Of a DNA stretch of 64,000 bases, positions 59,691 to 64,000 are shown piece by piece. The notes below the pieces were generated by a model that saw only the letters and a program-made list of their open reading frames with translations, ran no database searches and had not been told where the DNA came from. Position numbers and translations under genes: made by a program. Within the stretch, counting starts at the first letter, position 1; each line of letters begins with the position of its first letter. Origin of the DNA: Cristatella mucedo (lineage: Eukaryota > Bryozoa > Phylactolaemata > Cristatellidae); NCBI GenBank assembly GCA_009760855.2, contig WPIO01000021.1, forward strand, positions 4,782,501-4,846,500, written 5' to 3'.

Positions 59691-59753
59691 CGGGAGGTAT
59701 TACGATGTAGTTTCTAGTAGCACGCGTCGTCGGGAGGTATTACGATGTAGTTC
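59691..59753. repeat. Direct repeat, period 40 bp
   Basis: CGGGAGGTATTACGATGTAG occurs at 59691 and again at 59731. Confidence 0.95.
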
Positions 59754-60048
59754 CTTCCCCGGTCGCTAACGGGCGGGAGGTCTAGGAATAAGGGGGACCC
59801 GTGTCGCTGCCCCGCGGTAAGGTGGACGAATGCCCAATAAATGCGGAAAAAAGTCGGGAGCGCTTCGTTAAAGGTGCCGTCGCCAAATAAGTCCACGCTT
59901 TGGCAGCATCGCTAGCTGCGTTCCGTCGCTCTCTCCTCGCTGGCCCTCCAGCGTGCGAGCAATAAGACGATAGTAGGAGGTGCGAAACCCGGCAAGTCTG
60001 CGGCGACATGCACCGCTGCGAAACGCGCTTCCGGGTTCGAGGCGTGAG

Positions 60049-60081
60049 CAACGCGGCGGCGGCGCCGCCGCCGCCGCGTTG
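60049..60081. repeat. CGG/CCG hairpin, 15-bp perfect stem
   Basis: CAACGCGGCGGCGGC, loop GCC, GCCGCCGCCGCGTTG. Confidence 0.95.
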
Positions 60082-60301
60082 CACTCCAGCAGCTGCTCTG
60101 TTGGCGAGCGTCGTCGCCGCCGCCGAGTTAAATAAGCGACCCTTGCCGCCGCCCCCCCCCCGCCGGAAGTCGGCGAGAATGCGCCGCGCTCATCGCGAGC
60201 GGCGACGTGCGCCGGGCCATCGGGGTGGAACGCGCTACCGTTGGACGGGGGAGTGACTGCTGCCGCTGCGATCGCCGCCGCGCGCAAGCGATGCGCCAAG
60301 C

Positions 60302-60401
60302 CAGCGCCGCCGCCGCCGCCGCGCTCGCTCGGATTGCCGCCGGTACGCGATGAGCGCGGTTGCCCGCTCTCGTCGCGTACCGGAGGCGGCGGCGGCGGCG
60401 C
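60302..60401. repeat. Long imperfect GCC / GGC inverted repeat
   Basis: A GCC-rich arm containing CCGGTACGCGATGAGCG faces CGCTCTCGTCGCGTACCGG and a GGC-rich arm. The stem has a few mismatches. Confidence 0.75.
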
Positions 60402-61122
60402 AGTCCGTGCGGTTCGACGCTTCGCCTCGCGGCTGGTCGACCAGCCGATGACGCGTGCTACCAGCCTGGCTCCGAACTGCCTGTGGCCGAGAGAGAGAGC
60501 GCGCGCGTGGCTGCCGGCGCGCGCGCTCGGCCGAACGAAAATAAAGGGTTCGCTCCACCGCGGTCGTCCGGTCGCCGCGGCGTCGGCGGGTCGTCGCCGT
60601 GGCGGCGGCGCCGGCGGCTAGCGCGCGCAGCCAGAGATCGCGGCGGCTTGGTCGATGCCGGATGTTGTCCTGGCCACCTCCGCCGGCTGTGGGAGCAGTA
60701 CGTTCACGGAAGGAGTAGCAATGTGGCCGATATTCAGCTACGCAGAAGCTGAGCCTTGACCTTGGTTGCAAGCGCCAGTGCCGGTCGCGTTTCGCGACTT
60801 TCGGTTAGTGAAATCGACAGCTTCAAGATGCGGACACGTGTCAATTGTTGACACTACGCATGGGCAAAGTTACGATGCTAAAAATTTTGGGCCACTGCTG
60901 TTGAGTTTGCTACTTTTCGGGCACGTTGATAGGTTTTTCGGCTTTCACGATAGTGTCGCCTCACTGAAACGCTGCGGAACAGCGCATTGTATTGCTATCG
61001 CAGAGTAGAGTTATTTCGAATGATATCGGGTGGCACTTCGTCGCCGCTCGAAGAATAAACGCCTACGAAACGAGCATTAGCCACAGCCGGCGTCTGACGC
61101 CGCGTTCTCTCTATAATTTTTA

Positions 61123-61147
61123 ATTATAAGGATCATGTCCTTATAAT
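61123..61147. repeat. AT-rich hairpin inside CpG-rich DNA
   Basis: ATTATAAGGA, loop TCATG, TCCTTATAAT: a perfect 10-bp stem. Confidence 0.85.
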
Positions 61148-61419
61148 ATATAATTTCATTATCGCAGTTTTCGCCGCCGCCGACTTGCCCTTCACGGTGG
61201 CCGAATGGGTGTCGTCTCTTCCGAGTCGAGCTAATAGGCAAGACCCTAGCCCGCACTGCCCCCTCGGCCGCGTCGCCGTCCGGATGAACTACAGCGAGCG
61301 CGAGTTTCGCTCAGTTTCAGCGTGCGCGCACCGGCAATGGCGTTCGAAGCCGCGATCAGCCCCTGGGTCTTGACCCGCGGGTAAGGCGCTAGCTCTTCAC
61401 GAACCGGGCAGGTAATGGG

Positions 61420-61475
61420 TTTCAATCATGCAGTGGGCGATCCTCTCTAGCCCGCTGCAAGCGGTGGCGATTCTC
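61420..61475 (+). mobile_element. SINE-2 scrap
   Basis: GTTTCAATCATGCAGTGGGCGA and GCAAGCGGTGGCGATT match the SINE-2 B-box and body region; nothing else of the element remains. Confidence 0.5.
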
Positions 61476-62417
61476 GCGAGCATTCTCGCGAGCTCTCCGC
61501 TGGCGGCGGAGCGGCCCGTTCGAGGTCGCCGGCCGGACGCGCCGACGCGCGGGCGGAGGTACGCCGGACGCTGGCGCAGCGCGCCGACGCGCCGGTATCG
61601 GTTTCCTCCCGCCTGCAGCTCGCTCGCGCAAGGCGCGCGCGGATGGAGGAGGACGGCTGCTCGCTCGCTCGCTCGCTTGGTGGCTCTCCGGTGTCAGCTC
61701 GCCGCGGGCCGGCTCCGGGAGACAAAAGCTGCGCCGCTGTGCTGACAAAAAATTAGCCTCAGCGTCTCATTCTCGGCGCCAAGCGATCGGCGGCGGCGGC
61801 GGCGGCGGGCCGTCTGCTCGAGGCCGCGAGTTTGCGCTGCCGCTGCTGCCCTCGCTAGCGACCATTGTCGGCCGGCTCGCGCGCCGCGGGTGCCTATCGG
61901 GTGCGCCGTGTTTATAGCCCTTTGATTAATACACACTACAATGTTTATACAGCGCGTCCGGTGTAAAAGCGGGCCGTCAATGGCGCTGCTCGCGGATACA
62001 AAAGTGGTGCCGGTCATGTTTGCTAATAATCTATAGAATTGTTGCATGATTTGTAGTAGTTCGTTTCTTCCCTTTGCAACGATTGTTGTTGTATTTCTGA
62101 TCACAAGCCGCTCCTTTCGGTGAGATGCCGCCGCCGCCGCAGCCGCCGCTGCAGCTCTGTTTGTCTTGCGAGCCGTCTGCGAGCGTCGCTGGAGGCCAGA
62201 AAATGAGCCCCGCCTCACCCGCCGCCGCCGCCCCCGCTGCAATGTCGCACGCGCGACGCCGTCGCGCGCGGAGCCGCAGCCCCGTCTCTAGAGCTCGACT
62301 GTCGCCGGCGGCCGGACGTGCGGACCAGCGAAGCTCCCTCCTCCTCCTCCTCCGGCGGATATCATGCAGAGCGGCCACCGCACGCTCGGCCGACGGCAGC
62401 GACGCCGCGCAGCGGCG

Positions 62418-62672
62418 GCGGCCGCGGTCGCCGCGCAGCGGATGGTGCTCCGACGGAGCGTACCAGACTCGGTGTCGGCGCGCCCTGGCGAGGCTGCGAA
62501 GAATGCGAGGCTTGCAATTTAAGGCTGTGGCGGCAGCGGTGGCGGCCGCGGTCGCCGCGCAGCGGATGATGCTCCGACGGAGCGTACCAGACTCGGTGTC
62601 GGCGCGCCCTGGCGTGGCTGCGAAGAACGCGAGGCTTGCAATTTAAGGCTGCGGCGGCAGCGGTGGCGGCCT
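62418..62672. repeat. Two tandem copies of a 124-bp unit
   Basis: AGCGGATGGTGCTCCGACGG at 62437 recurs with one change at 62561. Both copies continue through GAGCGTACCAGACTCGGTGT and GAGGCTTGCAATTTAAGGC, and a partial third start follows at about 62647. Few differences, so the duplication is recent. Confidence 0.95.
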
Positions 62673-64000
62673 GCTGTCCGAACGGCGAGACGACGAGCTG
62701 CAAATCGCCGCGCCCGCTGCGCCCCCGCGGTCTGCCCGCTGGAGGTCGGGTCGCGCGGCGTCGTCGCGCAGGGGCTCATCTTAGCGAATCAACAAAATAA
62801 GAAGGAAATAAATACACCTGGAGGGCGGAGCTAGCGAGGCCCAGCGACTGACCAATGGGAGCGCAGCTCAGCTCGAGCTCCCCCATAGCGGCCGCATCCC
62901 GCCGGTCGCACCCGCACTCCTCCGCAGCGACCAGGTGGCTGCGAGCACGCCGCTCCTTCCGCGCATTGGGCTGTCTGGATATAACGATCGCCGACTGATT
63001 CGCCGCCGCCGCCGCCGCAGCCCCCCCCCCATTCTCAGCGCCACCGTAAGTGCAACTGCCACGCGCGCTATTGCGCGCAGCCGCCGCTGGCTCGCCCGCC
63101 GGACAAGCGCGGGCGCGCTCGGCAGATCTCTCGCGAGATCCGTACCGAGCGCGCTCGCAGCGGCCTCGTCGGAGCGCGACCGCAGCTGCCTCGGGAAAAA
63201 AGCTTCGCTCACTCGGCGCCGGCCACGCTGCTGCACTGCCCGTTTTGCGGCGGCGGCGGCGCGAGCGCGCGCGGCGAGGCGGCCTCCGTCGGGCGACGCG
63301 GCGCCGCCGGACCAGTAGCCGCTCCGGATAGCGGGTTCGCGAGTCGCTCCGAAAACTGCGGTCACTCGTCGAAATGCGGAGACCTCGGCCGCTAGCGTCC
63401 GGGCCGATTCGCCCGCGCGTCGATCTGTGCGGCGGTGGCGGCGGCTCGAGCGCCGCCGCCGCCGCTCGCTCGCGACGTCGCGTGCCAGCTCGAGCGACTT
63501 TTTTTCCGACGCCAGACCGGCCGCTACCGGTAGCGCGGCGCCGGCGCCGCGCTCGACTCTCGCTCGTCGTCGCTTGCTCGCCGTCGTCGACGCGATCGTC
63601 GCTGACGCCCACTCCGGGGGGCGGCTGAGGCCGGCGAAGCTCGTCGCGCGCGACGGCGGCGGCGCGCTTCGACAGAGCCGCGCGCTAGCTCGCTTCGCTG
63701 CGAGCTCGAGCGCGGAGCGTCGAGGAGGTCAGGACGGGATGCGCTCCTCGCTCAGGGGCGGGCTGGCCGGCAGCCTGAGCGCCCAGTGGCCGGTGGTCGC
63801 GTCGGTGCGCCGCGGCGCGCCGACCTGCCGTCCGCGCGACGCCGCCTGGGAGCGCTTGAATGCGCCTAGGCGCGTCGGCGCTAATTGCACAATGGCGCTC
63901 CGCAAGCCGGTCGGCGTAACCGTGTTTCAACTTTTGTATGGGTTGGCCACAATGCACCGTCGCCACCGCCGCGGATCTCTTATAGCGCCAGCCGGCGCTG

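Larger units (their letters stand above)
57451..64000. promoter_or_regulatory. Very G+C and CpG rich region, CpG-island-like
   Basis: From about 57.45 kb CpG becomes dense (runs such as GATCGCGCGCGCGCG near 57508) and stays so to the window end, with breaks at the GA-rich stretch 58.64-58.96 kb, at 58.96-59.33 kb and at about 61.0-61.16 kb. Many overlapping Arg/Ala/Pro/Ser ORFs occur on both strands, which is expected from composition. I see no ORF with a recognisable domain. A promoter/CpG-island role for a neighbouring gene is inference. Confidence 0.5.

Noticed and set aside
62776-63612. 278-codon - ORF
   Set aside because: Same compositional effect (Arg/Ala/Gly-rich), many overlapping alternatives, no motif.

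Overview
The window is animal-type eukaryotic DNA. One gene is split by long GT-AG introns. The rest is mostly decayed non-LTR retrotransposons with animal-style reverse transcriptase motifs (CR1/L2-like), tRNA-derived SINEs, one Tc1/mariner fossil and very many microsatellites. I see no operons, ribosome binding sites, rRNA genes or CRISPR arrays. The species cannot be named from sequence alone; an aquatic invertebrate is a reasonable but weak guess.

The main gene is on the + strand and spans at least 4236-53044. I could join ten coding exons (4236-4458, 5361-5469, 14337-14440, 20611-20708, 27085-27159, 28978-29078, 31995-32122, 39670-39825, 45303-45530, 52892-53044). Every junction agrees in reading phase, giving one open frame of 457 complete residues plus a stop. 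The product is a highly charged, nearly continuous coiled coil behind a short Pro/Ser-containing N-terminal segment. Its 5' end lies further left. I could not place it in a named family. About 97% of the locus is intron.

The introns hold two LINE families, named here for convenience. L-A ends in a hairpin plus an ATTAC-type tail. L-B ends in a conserved stem plus an (ATT)n tail. There are also two SINE families. SINE-1 has a tRNA-like head and a 3' tail that copies the L-B tail. SINE-2 has a tRNA-like head with an 11-bp-arm palindrome and a different tail hairpin. A Tc1/mariner transposase fossil lies at about 9.3-9.9 kb, directly beside the best-preserved L-B copy.

Simple repeats are extreme: (TG)n up to about 470 bp, (CT)n up to about 390 bp, a near-pure CTG run, a 13-nt CTG-rich minisatellite and a 391-bp (CCT)n tract. 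Several lie shortly upstream of 3' splice sites.

From about 54 kb, and strongly from 57.4 kb to the end, the DNA becomes very G+C and CpG rich, with CGG/GCC runs, hairpins and short tandem duplications. It looks like one or more CpG-island or promoter regions of a neighbouring gene, but I could not support a coding gene there.
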